Origin: Mytilus edulis
Taxonomy: Eukaryota > Mollusca > Bivalvia > Mytilida > Mytilidae
Length of the DNA stretch: 64,000 bases
NCBI RefSeq assembly: GCF_963676685.1
Contig: NC_092346.1
Coordinates: forward strand, 50,869,062-50,933,061
Direction: 5' to 3'
The notes beneath the pieces are model-generated. The model did no database searches. It worked only from the letters and a program-made list of their open reading frames with translations, and was not told the origin of the DNA. Below, piece after piece: positions 50,201 to 62,640 of this stretch; positions within the stretch are counted from its first letter, which is position 1; each line of letters starts with the position of its first letter. Both the position numbers and the translations under genes were made by a program.

Positions 50201-53200
50201 TAAAAGATAAAAGTTAGTGTAAATCCTTTTTTTATTTTATTTGTTAAAATGAAGAAAAAAGTTTGACTTTTCTCATTCTACTTCGTCTGACACAAATAAA
50301 TTTCTCGGACGTTGCTCTTGGCAAATACACAAGCGGCTAATTAAAAAACCAAAGGAAAACGACCTCGCTCGCATTGACTTGTGACTCATTTTGGGTTAAT
50401 TAATGATTTTTTTTAATACTGGCACGTTTATAAATTTTTTTTTTATCTAATGTCCAATTTCCTAGGATAATGACCCAAATAATGAAAAATATTATGACAG
50501 ATGTCTAAGATTTAGATTTTATCATTTGTTAAAAGACCGTTTATGAAATGAATATCTGTTAAATATTGAAAAGAAATTCAAGCAGAAAATTTGTAGTGTT
50601 AATAAATTTCAGTATTTAGTAATGAATTGATGCAGTTAATAGTTTGTTTATTTTTCAAATAAAAAATGATAATGCCTCTTAATTTAACGAGCTTTGCTAG
50701 CAACACAGAAAGATAAAACTAACGATAGTTTTCTAATGAAATTGTGCTTTTTTGTATTATTTCAATAGTCGGGAACATATACAATTTTTTTACAGCTATT
50801 TCAGTTCATTTCATCAACGTTAGATACAGTTATGCCAGATGCGGAATCAGGATTTTGAAAAAGGGGGACCTTATACTAGACACAGTTTAGATTAATTCTA
50901 TTTATTTATATAATAGCGGATTGGAACACAAGTAATTGCATCTAGATTTACCATAAATGTAGATCCATAAGGGGGCCTGCCCCTCCCCCTAATTTCTGAT
51001 AAGATTTACTAATTTACTAATTTTCTAACAATAGAGATAATATGTATATCAAAATAGTTTAGAGCTGAACCGTATTTGTCAGAACAGCGACCATACATAC
51101 TAGCTAAGTAGCCTATATACATACTTATCTTACCAAGGTCATCCTTTAGACCAATTACAATAAAATATTTTGTAAAGGATACAGATATTTCTGTTAAAGT
51201 ATTAAGGAGATGGATACGTATCACTGGTAAAATAAATTTATCTCAAACATTCCTCTTAAAGGGGAAATAGCTGTCAAATTCATGTTCACCGATTTGACTC
51301 AAATTCTCATATTTGATTTATAAACATGTAAAAAATTTAACCAATTATATAAAGTACAAAATGAACAATTTACAGGGTATGGGCTCGATAATGTGAAGCT
51401 TTGTTTCGTGTGTATTTTAGTCTTGACGCCATCTAATTAACTATTGAGTTGACGTCCGAAGACCTCCGATGGTCATTTAAGCGTTAAAGACATAACTATA
51501 GATATAAAAAGAAAGCGAACTCGTGCAATTAGATAGATCTGTTTAACTTCATACTATAGATTAAAAATATATGTAAAACATCGATTTTTCCGTTATTAGA
51601 ATTTCTTGTGTGGATTGAATAAATGAATCAAATGATTTACCTTAGTTTCACTCTCAATTTTGACATTCTTTTCCTTTAAATAACCAAACACGCACAATGC
51701 ATGCGTTATCCATCTCTAGCTAAGGGGTTAAATTGTAGTTCACATGAATACGAATCAATGAGGTCGAAATATTCACTTTAAAGTGAATAATTCATCATTA
51801 ATGTTTCTTAGCTTAATTTGACAAATTTGAACCATACTGGCTCAGAGCAAACTGGCTACTAAAAGCGAATTATTACTTCACTATATCACTTTCATAATTG
51901 ATTGAACAAACAAACAACAAATCATGATTTAGATTTTTTTACATATCTCGTAGCTAGTGCCCCTTTAACATATAACTTTTAAAGATGAAGTAGAAATTGA
52001 AATAAAAATCATGTTCAGATCACTGCATGTGTAGCCCTCGAGTTGGGAAACACATTGACAGCCGCTGCATTTGATATATCTGGGAAAATCTGCAACGAAT
52101 AACAAATAAAATGGATACAAATATAGGCATGTCTATTGCAATGGCATGTGTTAATTGCCGTTAATGTCTGAATCATGGTACAAGCTTGCGAATTAACATT
52201 ATTTAGCCACCACTAATCTCACCACGAAGGAGCTATATTACTATAAAATTAACTAAGAAAACAACGACTTCAACATTTAATTAAGCTAGAAGCACATAAG
52301 AACCATCTATTATAAAACTGGCTATTATCATTTGGTAAAATGGTCATAATTACGGAAACTGACCGGTGATTAAATCGGAGATTACGAGTCAATCTCCACC
52401 ATGACTCACGCTATTGTCTTTTTCAAAATCAATCATATTTTAATGAAATATGACAACTGGACATGGTCAGTTCAATAAATGCTCATTAGTTCGATTGTTG
52501 GACATTGGTTGGACAGCATCACTGTCCATTTTCCTGGCAGTAGGAAGTCCAATGAACCTGTAAGGTGTCAATCCCTTTAGATGACACGGAGATCATCTTA
52601 AGATGATAATAACGTATTTGTTTGAAAATATCATATTCATGTCATTTTGTTTGCATTGATTCACTTGCGACAGTGAGTTTGTTTCGTTCACTTTCCCTGA
52701 GAAAAAACAAATCACTTTTGGTCATGTGAAAACTAAGTGCTAGTTGCATTTTGAGCTTTGTGGCGAGCCAATTTCAACTGATTCTAAGTATAGTTGGTTC
52801 TTTTGTTTTGCTGCTAGACCCCAACGGTGACCTATGCACTGTACGTGAAGTTAAATCTACATCAAGTGATCTCTGGTGGATAGTTATGTCTTTGGAAATC
52901 ACAACCCATCTTCTAATTTTTATAAACTTGATATTCATTTTGATGCACACTTCGATAAATAATACTCCCTGCATGTTCAATATCAAATTATTTAAAACGT
53001 TTTTTTCTCTCTCTCTGATTGACTGATAATAATTTGCTTTAATCCAGTGACGCATAATTCTTAATTCCCAATACATGTCATAGATTGATAATTTTCTGTG
53101 ATTTTGTTTGTTTGATGTATTATTATATATAACCGCATGACACGGTTTAAGTACATAAGCAATGTGACGGTATCCAACAACTAACGCTGGAAAAACCAAA

Positions 53201-56200
53201 ATGATGTTTTAAAATAAAAAAAAATAACTTTTTAATGTATCAAACGTATTCCACAATCAGATATAATAGGTATAATAAGTTAAAACTCCACATTGATCAC
53301 GTGATAGCAATTTGTTTGCAATTTGTAATATGCTTCAACTTACAAAAAAAATAAGCGTTCCCCCAAGAGGTAAATGAACGTAAGATGACGCATTGGTTCC
53401 CGAAGAGGTAAATGGACGTAAGATGACGCATTGGCTGTTGTTGCTTAAATTTGATAGCGGGATAAATAATTCATCTGCATTTATCGACGATAAGACCAAT
53501 TTACTGTCTTGGCGATGAGGATAAATTTAATGGACCATAATTTTGTGTACTGGAAACCGTTAACTGTGGCTAAGGTCAATACTTAACTGCTATCAACATC
53601 CTTCAGAAACATTTACTGTTTTATGGACGAGAAACAATTATCTAATTTTACAATAAAACAAGTATTTGGCAAACTTATCAGCTCTCAAAATCATATGATA
53701 AAGCACATTAATGCTTAGTAATTATATCAAAAGTAAACAGTTAAAACTTGGATGAATAATTCTTATAATTGTCCAATAGTAATCATATAGTTTTCCGTAT
53801 AATATCAAATTTTTCTTTTACAAATGACACATTATAAAACCATTTTCTTATTGAATTATTCCAAAACATTTTATTTCCGTACCAGACTGAGAGAGCAAAA
53901 CCTTGGAGCTAAGCATTTTTCCTTTTTACCTATCATGGATCAGCTGATTAAGGATAAATGTGCACTCAACTTAAAAGCAATAAAAAATGTTTACGAAAAA
54001 GTTATATGAGCAATATTTTATAAATCTTCATTTTTAGACATCTTTTCACATAGTTTACCAATAACCTGGCAGCATCTAGTGCCGATCAGTATATTACCAT
54101 TCTGTAATGAAGTGCGTCAAATAAACTCGGATTGACTTGTTAGCGTATTGTGCAGGGGTAAATTGACCGTCAAGAAACACACGTTTTACTATTTCAAGTA
54201 ATTAATTTGTGGTTTCGACTTGTAAAAGGGGTTTGTGTGGTGCAGTATAACAAACAATTTCCTATCATTAAATGTTATTTGAATTTAATTAAAACATAAT
54301 AATGAACTGTTAATAGCGAAAAGGAACTGCATTGTAGTTTCATTTTGTTATTGAAAAAAAAAGTGATATAACTTCAATGATGCGATAATTTCCAAATTCA
54401 TTTATATGCATATATTCTGATCTTTTCTGAAAGATCGTGAGAATGCATAAGTTTGTAATTTACAGTGCTGGCAAATTTTAATTTTCATTTGCTTACCGTT
54501 AACAGCAATAATTGCAATAATCGCTAGTCAACAACATTTACATTTGATTCTAGATTGATTGTGTTGTTTAATGTTTGATCTTTTTGCATAGACAATTGAG
54601 TTGCGTCAGATAAAAATTGACATTATGCAAATGCATGTATACATGAACATGTATAATACATTGATTGGTTTTGGAACATTCAATTTCAAAATGAAAGTTT
54701 AATTTTAGTAGTTTTTTTTAAGATTCTAATATCAACTCGATTTTCAAACAGTTACAGAAAGGAGGCGAAAGATATCGATGACTTTCAAAGTCGAAAAAGT
54801 CGAAAATAAACTGACGACGTCATGGCTAAAAAAGATAAACAGACAAACAATAGAACACAAAACACAAAATATAACACAGAATAAAGACTGAACAACACGA
54901 ACCGCATCAACAACCGGGATTGATCTCAGGTGCTCCGGAGTAAGCAGATCCTGCTCTACATTTAGCACCCGTAGTGTTATGAAGGTCAGAATAAACTCAG
55001 TGATTAGTCTAACTACGTTGGTCATATTCGAACAACCCTCTATCAAGATTGAAATGAAAGCTCTGGAATATTGCTATAATGCTACATAGGAATGGAAAGT
55101 TCACAATTGTGGAGCTAAAATCGCCTCTTTAATCGTAAAGTTTTGTTCTCAACCGTCCCTATGAATTGCCGGCTATTTACAAATGGAAGTCAAGATACGA
55201 AGCAGACTTAAATGTTTCTTTTGTATCCTTTATTTCCTCTATAAAATGTGAATCATAAGTTAAAAAATAACACACAAAAACTAGTTGGTATTTCCTTGCA
55301 ATTCAAGACGATAAAGATGTTTATTGCAGAAAACATAATTTTGCATTTTCAAATGATTACTTTATATTTTGGTAAAATGTCCTATGTATGGACAAAAGTT
55401 GTCTGCAAAACTCCTCTAACAGCTTATATTTTTTTCACATAAAATGAAATGATTTTAAAATTGAATATAATTCTAATCCTGAAAACATTACCCATATATA
55501 ACCGTGTTGTACGACGTATTGCAATCTGATAAACTCCAAACCTGTTAAACTTTAATGCAAAATTAACACAGATATAACATTGTCATTTTGAAAAAACGCA
55601 TAAAATTATGTTTAATAATTAAATTTTTAATATAAGCAAATTAATGCAAGCTTATTAAAAACATGATGTCACCTTTACAAAATTTTACGGCATGATTCTT
55701 ATTATCACGACGCATACCTGACTCAACATATCATGTGACCTGATGAACTTCAAACATATGTGAACACTACGAATCAAGACATCGAATGGTTTTTGCAAAA
55801 CTGGCTTAGTAATTATTTAGTTGTATTGGAAACTTAGCCAATAGCTATTACTAACATGCAGCCTCTATGCGCAGTAATCATTATTGTATAGAACAACTTG
55901 ATGCATATTAAATATTAATACAGGAGTTAACTATTATATAATTGAAAATTATTCTCATATTTCTTTGAAATTAAAAAGTATATATTATCCTTCCATTAGT
56001 GGGATAAATTAAACGCCTAGAGATATTTCTGTTGAAAATGCAGAAAATTTTACTTCTATTTTGTTGGAAAATAAATCGAAAAAAACGTAAAATTAGTCTT
56101 TTTAGGCACAGTCAAAAACCAAACAATTTCAAGCGAACCGGCTCCTTTATTGGACCATGGAATTATGAGCTAAATAATATACAGGTGAAATGCATTCTCA

Positions 56201-59200
56201 TTTCTTATTTGATAAATAACGACGGTTTTGTAGCAATATCTACACAATATATATCTTCTCTTAGCTGGACAAACTAAATGTTTTAACCATATTGTTCTAA
56301 TTGAAATTGAAATTAAGATGCATATTTCAATAATTTAGACATTTTTTTTATATACATATCTAATGCACTTTAGCGAGCACAGCTGGGAAATATTTTTGAT
56401 AATGCACATATTGCTAATTCTATTTTTCAATATATCAAAAATGTAAACCAAAGAAAAGAAATAAAGCTCCATTTGACTACCTATAAATAGGATAATGAAG
56501 TTTTCCAATATATACAGGAACAGATGTTTTCGTAAAAATGTTTTATTTACAAATTGGTAAAATTGTTATTAGATAGTATAATTAACTATTCATGTTCGAA
56601 ACAAATACTGCTTGGCTTTATTTCACTCTAATTATTCTACTGACTTTATGAATCACTACCATGATGTAACGATTAAACTAATGACGAAAGCTTTTTTTCC
56701 ACATCTGTAAAAAAAATCGACGCATCCTGACCATTTCTTTAAGAGATGCCGACTTGATGTCTTCCTATAGTGTGAGTCACATTGTAGCCGACCATTTAAA
56801 GAGAGAGGAAAAAGTTAACGAAAGTCTCTTGACAAATAGATGATTGTTTGATATTTCTGCATAAATATAATTGGTACAAATAGTACGTTTGTGCATAAAA
56901 CCAAATCAAAGATCATAGGTCTCGCAAATGGGGAAAATGCAGATCAAGTATTTCTATAGATCATTTTGAATGTTTTCATGTTTGCATGGTTAACGTGCTC
57001 ACATCTGAAACATCTCTGTCTTCATGATATAGGGAAGAACATTAAAATATGTGAATTTAGGTAAGCAAAAGAGTACGTCTGCTTGTGCGTCAACCATTTG
57101 AAAAAAAAAACTGTAATTTACAAATCTCTTGAAAATCACTGTCAGGTATTGAATTTTGATATTGGGATTTTATTCTATTAAAAATGTATCACTTATAAAT
57201 TTTCTACATCCGAAACGCCTCTCTGGATTTTACTTTATGGGAATCGTTCAAAGCCAAATAGGTTAGAACCAAGACTGTATAAGTATTATAAAAGCGATAA
57301 ATATGAAAATGAAATTTTAAGTCAAGTTCTACATAAATATAATTTTCTGAAATTTCATAGCTTTTCAAATGTTTGCAATATAAAATACAAATCAAATATT
57401 ATAATTCATTCAGGTGAAATAATATCTGACCTATACTTACCAAAATACGTTAGAACATTGATGCTTCAAATTACTGATGCCACCGGAAGCATACAAGTTC
57501 AGCCCATTCGCACAGGCAGCATGATCAGCCCTTGGCCTGGGTAGATCTAGGATTTCTGTCCATTTGTCTTTTACTGGGTCATAACATTCACAACTTTCTG
57601 TAACTCTTCCTCCAATAACTTCTCCCCCTGAAATGTATTTAATCGCAAATTCAGATTTGAAAATAATAAAAATAGGCAATAAAACAAAATTTACCTATAG
57701 CTGTTAGTTAACCATTGTAATGTATCTATGTTAACAAAATTGCGTAGCGGCACACTTAGATTAAATGTTGAAGTTGGTCGTTATCGAAATACTCAAAGAG
57801 AAAATAGAATTTGTATATGTTGCAATATGAATGTTTTAGATGACGAATATCATTTTGTTTTATCATGTCAAGCGTATATATCTGTGCGTATAGATTTTTA
57901 CCTTTATTCTATTGTTCTTGGCCAAATCGGCACAAGTTAGATAATTTATTACAAACTCACTCTAAATCTCTGACAGTAAAACTATGCAATTTTTTAAATG
58001 CAGCTTGGAAAATTTGATCACATATATTTGTCATAATATTATTGTATACTCTTTAACTACTGTTCTCTGTTGTCTTTTGTTTGTCATATATATTGTATAT
58101 ATTTTCGTTTGCCATAGCATGCATATGCTTCTTACAAAAACAGTATTCATTCATTCATTCATTAATTCAACATAACCTTAATCATTTTCATAACAGCGAG
58201 GACAAGACTATTTCTTGGAGCGCTCGGGTTAAATGATTCAGTAGTATTACCAACATAAGTATCGCGGCTGTCTACGCTGTTATGAAAATGATTCTAAGAA
58301 AATTCTTAGTAGGCAGCTCCAACTATAAAACTAAAATCAAAAAGAGTTAAACCTTGAAAACTGATAGGTACTTGGACAGTATGTAAATCCATTTACAAGT
58401 TCATGCTGAGTTGCACACATTCGAAATATGTTGCTCAAATAATCGAGAATTTCTAAGTAGAAAGGTTTTAGAAATTGCATGTCCTATTATTTTTAAGAAT
58501 TCTGAACAAACTTACAAGAATTGATTTACTAGCAGTTATTCGACAGATTTGAATTTCCAACTGCTATTCTCTAAATATCTCAGTTAGTTTCGGAAATTAT
58601 CACACTCTGGTTTCGGTGTTGTATTATCCTACACGTCGTAAAATAAGAAAAACTCAGAAAAATGACCTTTTTAAATCTGAATAAAGGTGGTATCTGGACA
58701 CTAATCACAGTTTTTCAAAAGACCATGAATAAATTACAAGAGATAAGGATGCATATGTTTGTGCAGTTGTTAGTAACTCGGCGCACAAGTAATTTTATTT
58801 TTGCATGGCAGTCGACCATAGCTTTCGAAATTGTGTTCCTTGTTTATTTTGCGTTTTCATCGGTTGACAAAATGACTTCATATGTCATTTTAATAATATC
58901 TATACAGAAGTAATAATAAAGTATATACTGAACCAAAATAACGATAGTTTTCTCGTTTGAATTATTTTACATTGTCATTTCGGGAACTTTTATAGCTGAC
59001 TATGATGTATGGGATTTGCTCATTGTTGAAGGTCGTACGGTGACCTATAGTTGTTAATTTCTGTGTCATGTTGGTCTCTTTTGGAGAGTTGTCTCATTGG
59101 CAATCATACCACATCTTCTTTTTTTTTTTTATATATATACTGAACTTTTAAAATAACAAACAATTGTAGACATAATAACAAATAAACATCCAAAGGAATA

Positions 59201-62200
59201 CGCAATAGGGTAAGAAGAAAAAGTTCTGCAGATTAAGCAATATATAAATACTGCACTAGAGTGACCCGGTTATCCAGTATAACTTCTGTTTTTTTTTCGA
59301 CTAAGACTGCGACACGGTGATTGCTTCAAATAATCCTCATTTCATTTTGAAAGGCTTATAATTCCCCAAACCACCAATTATCGAAGATAACGCGACAGCA
59401 TGATTTTATTTGCCACATTGCTTAGGGTGAAATACTATAATAAATTATGCTTTTCTTTCAATTGAAATTATAAAACAAAATTGTGATAGAATTTCAATCC
59501 TCTCTAGTTAAAAAGTTTGCCACCTATACTATATGTTTGCGTCCTTGCAAAACGCTTTTAAGAGGGGCCATTTGACATTAACAAATATGTGAATACGGCA
59601 AATTAAAATCTATAAAACAGCCAATCGGTTAGCGTAAATCGATCACTGAAACTTTCCAGGTATGAACCTCTTGTTCTATAAGTTCAGTAGAATAAATCCA
59701 AATAACAAATACACGATTGTTTTTAAATTATGATTAATTAGTAGCCTAGGACATCTCAAGTATAGCAGAACAGTCGATTCTTTCATACTATTAATAGTTC
59801 TTGTACTAAGCATGACTCAAAATTATAGGAACAGCCGAGGTTTCTCTACTATATCGTTGGAACATTGTGAAAAAATAAAATGAAAGACATGTGTTATTAG
59901 CAGGTGCAGAAGATTCGCATAACAGTCTCGGAACTTTTCATGGTTTTGAGAGGATGGATATGTAAACATGATATAGGGAGAACAAAAAACATGCAACCCA
60001 ACGCTTATTGTACCAGGTCGCAAATAAAAGATCCATTTCAAATTCAAATTATTTTACATTCAATTGTAGTCTAAAAGACACAACGAACTATCCTTATTAA
60101 ACATTTTGTTAAATAAAAACAATTCTTTCATTTCTTAAAGCAATGTTTTCTGAAGATCAATAACATATGTCTAGTAAAAGAAAATGTAAGGCGGCGAAGA
60201 GGGATTATTCTATTCATGGTAATAATTTAAAAACAGAGGAAACATTTTTCTTTTGCTCTTTTTGTTTTCATTAAAAAGATGAAATAATACAGAAAAAAGC
60301 CCCACAATACACAAGGACTAAATAATTATAGATGGCGATTCTTCGTTAAAAGGTCGTTTCTAATTTGTCATAACTGTCAAATCAAGGCGTATATTTCACT
60401 CTCTCATTCTCATTAGAGGCCGATCACGTATCAATTATTTGGTTAAGGCGGCAATAGGAAAAAAAGATAAATGTTCATAAATAATTAACGCCTGCTAATG
60501 AAGATTGAAGAATAAACTTGTAATTTGATCATTGGAAAACAAGCCTGTCGATCTTTTCAGTGTTCTCAGATTATTAAATTAAGATGAGTCGCGCTAACAA
60601 CGTTTTCTTTGGAAAAATTCCGTTACATTTAATATCGCTGAAAGAAGGAAACACGATGCTGCTTAATTCAGCATGGAATTGACAGACTTGGATCGTGTTG
60701 ATTTCAGACGAAACTTACACATCAGTAAAGCACGTGTTTGATTGGCTCAATCTTGCAGCTGATACAGCGCGTCAGGTTGTTTATTGGTGGATTCCTGTGC
60801 AGTATCATATTAATTAATTAATATGTATTAGAAACAGCGAAAATAATTGGTCGTTTGCTGTATTTGGTTATTAATCTGTGCATGATTCATTCTGGAAATT
60901 AATTATTTGAAAAGTGGCATGACTCACATTTTTAAACAATTTTCTTTGATTGAAAAAGATGTTTTAGTAATTAATTTAGCAGAAGCTTTCGTTAGGATTA
61001 TATATACTATAAATCATAACGCACATAATTACTGTTGAGATTTCAAATAATTTAATTATATTGACTGTATGTAAAAAAAATCACTTTATTTATAAAATTT
61101 AAACTATAAAATATTTTTAAAGATTTTGTAATATTACTTTTAGATGCAGTTTATAGCCAAATTCGCGGGAATTTTTTGTAGAGGAAAAATGATTTTATAG
61201 ACATTTTTTTGTAATCTGAGTTATTGAAGATAAACAAAGAGTAACACTAATACTTGTTTGGAAAATTCTCTGAAATGTTGGCAACATGTAGATAGACCTT
61301 CACTTGTCTTTCTAAAAATATTTTTTCAATCTAGACCTCACATTTTCCTATTAATTAACATATAAAGGGACTTAGTTATCATGAGGATTTATCCAATATT
61401 TCTACTTAACAACTTGCATTTTAAAACTATGAAAATGTTGGTTGTTAATTTGTAAAGACAAAAAAAAAAGCACTCTTATGAGTTATTGGAACTATTTATA
61501 ATAAAGCTAAAATAATTAGTTATGACTTCAAATTTTAGAGAATACTTTTGGATAAGCTGTTTCTCGGTTGACTACTACACTTATGTGATGTTTGATAGTA
61601 TATGTCCAAAGCCATGCAGGAACCTACGAGCATATATATATATGGCAGTAATTATCTTCGTAATCGTATCGGTTCTCATTTCTCACTCGGATTCAATTCC
61701 AATTCTTTTTCACCCTCACGCACATTATATTTTTTTTACTCTGATTTGGTGTTTTTTTTTAAATTGAGTCAATATTATTTATTCATTTTAAGGGTTTCAA
61801 CCCAAATAAAAGCAAATATACTTTTATCATATTCTTGTACAGCTTTTATTTTTTATTTGTAAAAGTATTATTCATATGTTCCGAAAGCCATCGAAACAAG
61901 TATAATTATCATTTTTCCAAACTTTTACATGTGTTATCGTTTTCTTATCTTTCCCTCAGCTGTTCGCTAAAATTAGGCAAATTTAACCATTTTAAGAATG
62001 CCGGGTGGACATTCTTGGGGAGTTATATAGATGATCATACGCCATGGACTTTGCTCATTGTCGATAGCCGTACGGTGACCTATAGCTATTAATTTCTGTG
62101 TCATTTGGTTTCCCGTGGAGAGTTGCATCATTGAAAATCATACACAATCATCTTCTTTTCTATATTCTTTTTCAGAGTTGAAGTGAACAAGAATGAGAGA

Positions 62201-62640
62201 GTTACCAAATGAAACAAAAACTCAACAAATTACTCGTATATAGGTTAACACACAAACCTGTAATGTAAATACATCCATTTAGTACTGTTGCTGTATGACG
62301 ACATCTTGCATTGATCAAACTAGCTCTTTGACTCCAACGACTGTTTGCGGGATCGTATCTCCATGTTTTATCTATATGTTCTCCAGTTTCCCAGTCTTTA
62401 CCACCAATAATATATAGACAATCATCTAAGACAACTGCCCGAAAGTTCACAAGATTTTTCAACTTGGGGAAAAGAACTGTGTTCGTTTTTGGAAAAAGTC
62501 GACATTTTCCGATAGGGTCCACCATTAAATAGAAAACTTTCGGGCTTCCGGTACTCTTGTTAAACATGAAGACAAATTCGAATGATTTCATACCGATATT
62601 GGCATCATCAATGCTGCTGTGTGCTTCCATAGAGGACATT
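47250..62640 (-). CDS. Kelch-repeat protein (KLHL/KBTBD-type), C-terminal five exons, 5' partial
   Basis: In transcript order the exons are 62640-62258, 57627-57441, 48846-48731, 47932-47774 and 47473-47250 (stop at 47250-47252); all introns are GT-AG and the phases close exactly, giving about 355 residues. Kelch blades are visible as GG followed by W: YIIGGKDWETGEHIDKTWRY, YITGGEVIGGRVTESCECYD with KDKW, YASGGIS with YDPITNEW, VVVIGGRGFD with GIWDIF, and YLIGGKSYQKDCDV with VECYN. A further blade probably comes from the N-terminal VFYLMVDPIGKCRLF. The first visible exon enters in phase 2, so an upstream exon beyond 64000 must carry the rest, presumably BTB and BACK domains as in CUL3 adaptors (family inference). 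Blade 4 is extended and irregular. I cannot name the ortholog. It is convergent with ARMC5, and its introns hold repeats and a LINE fragment. Confidence 0.87.
48847..57440. other. Large kelch-gene intron (8.6 kb), mostly unique AT-rich DNA
   Basis: No second gene is visible. Compared with the rest of the window there are few dispersed repeats, apart from 54745-55050. Several stretches have a regulatory look, with TAATTA-type and TGACTCA-type motifs, for example 50330-50420 and 52350-52620. A direct duplication of about 39 bp occurs at 53357-53433, with copies starting GTTCCC and sharing GTAAGATGACGCATTG. The A-rich tract at 48505-48556 lies just outside, in the neighbouring intron. Confidence 0.5.
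54745..55050 (-). repeat. Dispersed repeat R2
   Basis: The segment contains GCGAAAGATATCGATGACTT, ACTGACGACGTCATGGCTAA, AACAACACGAACCGCATCAA, TGATCTCAGGTGCTCCGGAG and GCAGATCCTGCTCTACATTT. I recognise this order as a repeat common in mussel DNA. A fragment with the same start (GTCGAAAGATACTAGTGGGA) occurs at about 48116-48150. The 100-codon minus-strand ORF across it is repeat-derived and not a host gene. Confidence 0.55.
57725..58017 (+). pseudogene. LINE (non-LTR retrotransposon) 3' end fragment, frameshifted
   Basis: The first frame reads LTKLRSGTLRLNVEVGRYRN, then RICICCNMNVLDDEYHFVLS and C, a zinc-knuckle-like C-x2-C...H-x4-C typical of the C-terminus of LINE reverse transcriptase polyproteins. 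After an indel near 57900 the next frame continues YCSWPNRHKLDNLLQTHSKS, LTVKLCNFLNAAWKI and a stop at 58015-58017, as the same families do. The fragment is 5' truncated and broken, and lies antisense in a kelch intron. An (ATTC)n microsatellite follows at 58145-58164. The clade (Jockey/CR1/RTE-like) cannot be fixed. Confidence 0.75.
58940..59135 (+). repeat. Dispersed repeat R1, good copy ending in a T-rich tail
   Basis: It holds ATAGTTTTCTCGTTTGAATT, TTGCTCATTGTTGAAGGTCG, TACGGTGACCTATAGTTGTT, TTGGAGAGTTGTCTCATTGG and ATACCACATCTTC followed by a long T run. It is the cleanest copy of the family in the window. Confidence 0.75.
62045..62160 (+). repeat. Dispersed repeat R1, short copy
   Basis: TTTGCTCATTGTCGATAGCC, TACGGTGACCTATAGCTATT and GGAGAGTTGCATCATTGAAA correspond in order to 59017-59105. 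It ends about 100 bases before the 62258 splice donor of the kelch gene. Confidence 0.7.

Noticed and set aside
52774..53199. 141-codon minus-strand ORF in the kelch intron
   Set aside because: It shows no family resemblance and no splice-compatible context with the kelch exons, and its composition is as for surrounding intron DNA.
54744..55046. 100-codon minus-strand ORF with hydrophobic stretches
   Set aside because: It coincides with dispersed repeat R2; the open frame is incidental.
56032..56277. 81-codon plus-strand ORF in the kelch intron
   Set aside because: Lys/Asn/Ile-rich composition typical of AT-rich noncoding DNA, with no domain and no neighbouring exons.
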